This document shows, piece by piece, positions 63,576 to 64,000 of a stretch of DNA of 64,000 nt (position 1 is the first letter of the stretch; each line of letters opens with the position of its first letter). Source of the stretch: Streptomyces africanus (GTDB taxonomy: Bacteria; Actinomycetota; Actinomycetes; Streptomycetales; Streptomycetaceae); NCBI RefSeq assembly GCF_002150735.1, contig NZ_MUKA01000004.1, positions 62,001-126,000 on the forward strand. Reading direction: 5' to 3'. The position numbers were made by a program, and so were the translations under genes. Under the pieces are notes generated by a model. The model was not told the DNA's origin, searched no databases, and saw nothing but the letters and a program-made list of their open reading frames with translations.

Positions 63576-63956
63576 TCAGGTGCCAGGGCGAGCACGCCAC
63601 GCATCCTGGAGCGCCGGCTGCACGTCGTCCCCGAGAACGAGGTGTGTCGTCCTGCCCGGCAGGGTAGGCAGCTCAGCCCAGTGAGTCACCGTGTCATCGT
63701 CGGCAAGACCGTAGGGCAGACGGACATATCCGTCAGAGTCGACGAAGCAGTCCCTGTGTTCCGTTCCGTCCTCACTGAAGTGCCGAGTCGTGAAGTACAT
63801 CGGCCTCACCAGCCAGAACGCCTCCTCCACCGCGTTCTCGGACTCAGCGCTGTCAGCCGGGTACCGGCCCGTGATCGCCGCTGCCACCGGTACACCCTCC
63901 CGCGGCAGTCGTTCACGCGCGTCAATCCAGGTCGTCTGGGTGTTCAGATTCGCCAT
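63576..63956 (-). CDS. DUF551-like hypothetical protein
   Basis: A 126-residue protein beginning TTWIDARERLPREGVPV and containing DTVTHWAELPTLPG, the WIxxxxxLPxxG and THWxxLP pattern of DUF551 domains, which are common in phages and mobile elements. No signal peptide. A gene end lies eight bases upstream on the same strand, so it is likely a distal operon gene. Function unknown. Confidence 0.6.
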   Translation of the reverse strand: MANLNTQTTWIDARERLPREGVPVAAAITGRYPADSAESENAVEEAFWLVRPMYFTTRHFSEDGTEHRDCFVDSDGYVRLPYGLADDDTVTHWAELPTLPGRTTHLVLGDDVQPALQDAWRARPGT

Positions 63957-63964
63957 CCCTCTCC

Positions 63965-64000
63965 TCAGTCGAGCGGTCGGATGCCTGTTCCGATCTCGGC
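63965..64000 (-). CDS. C-terminal end of a leftward gene (partial)
   Basis: A frame entering from the right edge reads AEIGTGIRPLD and stops at TGA (63965-63967), eight bases before the start of the DUF551-like gene. The spacing is typical of an operon, but with only eleven codons the gene cannot be identified and chance cannot be excluded. Confidence 0.35.
   Translation of the reverse strand, partial: AEIGTGIRPLD

Overview
High G+C (about 70%) actinomycete DNA, almost certainly Streptomyces: GTG/TTG starts, ATGA/GTGA translational coupling, SARP regulators, a TTA (bldA) codon in a regulator, SpoIIE-type phosphatases, IS1380/IS5 remnants. No rRNA, tRNA or CRISPR array was seen.

Layout. 1-3.0 kb: small hypothetical genes, a GPP34 protein, and a leftward molybdopterin (sulfite-oxidase-like) enzyme, flavoreductase and zinc-ribbon operon. 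3.1-8.1 kb: an aromatic amino acid lyase homologue lacking the canonical MIO-forming Ala-Ser-Gly, divergent from a four-gene betaine/choline-type ABC importer. 8.1-12.1 kb: two divergent SpoIIE-family phosphatases. 12.1-21.6 kb: an operon with APC permease, two DUF1989 proteins, a biotin-dependent urea/guanidine carboxylase, allophanate hydrolase and a TetR regulator, preceded by a perfect 22-bp palindrome. I read it as guanidine (or urea) nitrogen assimilation.

21.8-48.8 kb: a biosynthetic gene cluster I cannot match to a known product. One leftward, translationally coupled run encodes three flavin-dependent halogenases, a type II thioesterase, a KS-AT-DH-KR-ACP polyketide synthase, four DUF1702 paralogues, a cation/proton antiporter, a FAD monooxygenase and a 7Fe ferredoxin. 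To its right are a SnoaL-like protein, two SARPs (one with a TTA codon), a TetR, a halogenase-gene remnant, a truncated VOC gene, and a rightward run of SCP2 protein, methyltransferase, YciI protein and an MFS exporter fused to a two-domain rhodanese. The likely logic: the PKS makes a partly reduced chain, halogenases and DUF1702/FAD enzymes modify it, thioesterase maintains or releases it, and MFS/antiporter provide export or tolerance.

48.8-54.0 kb: TfoX-like and DUF2461 genes, asparagine synthetase B, an MHS-family transporter and a lipoprotein, with three clear hairpin terminators. 54.1-61.3 kb: a decayed mobile-element zone with three transposase remnants, abutting gene fragments, a frameshifted gene, and a lower-GC secreted amidohydrolase that looks transferred. 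61.4-64 kb: a LysR regulator divergent from a zinc-independent alcohol-dehydrogenase-like gene, then a DUF551-like gene. Function calls rest on motifs read by eye; no database search was run.
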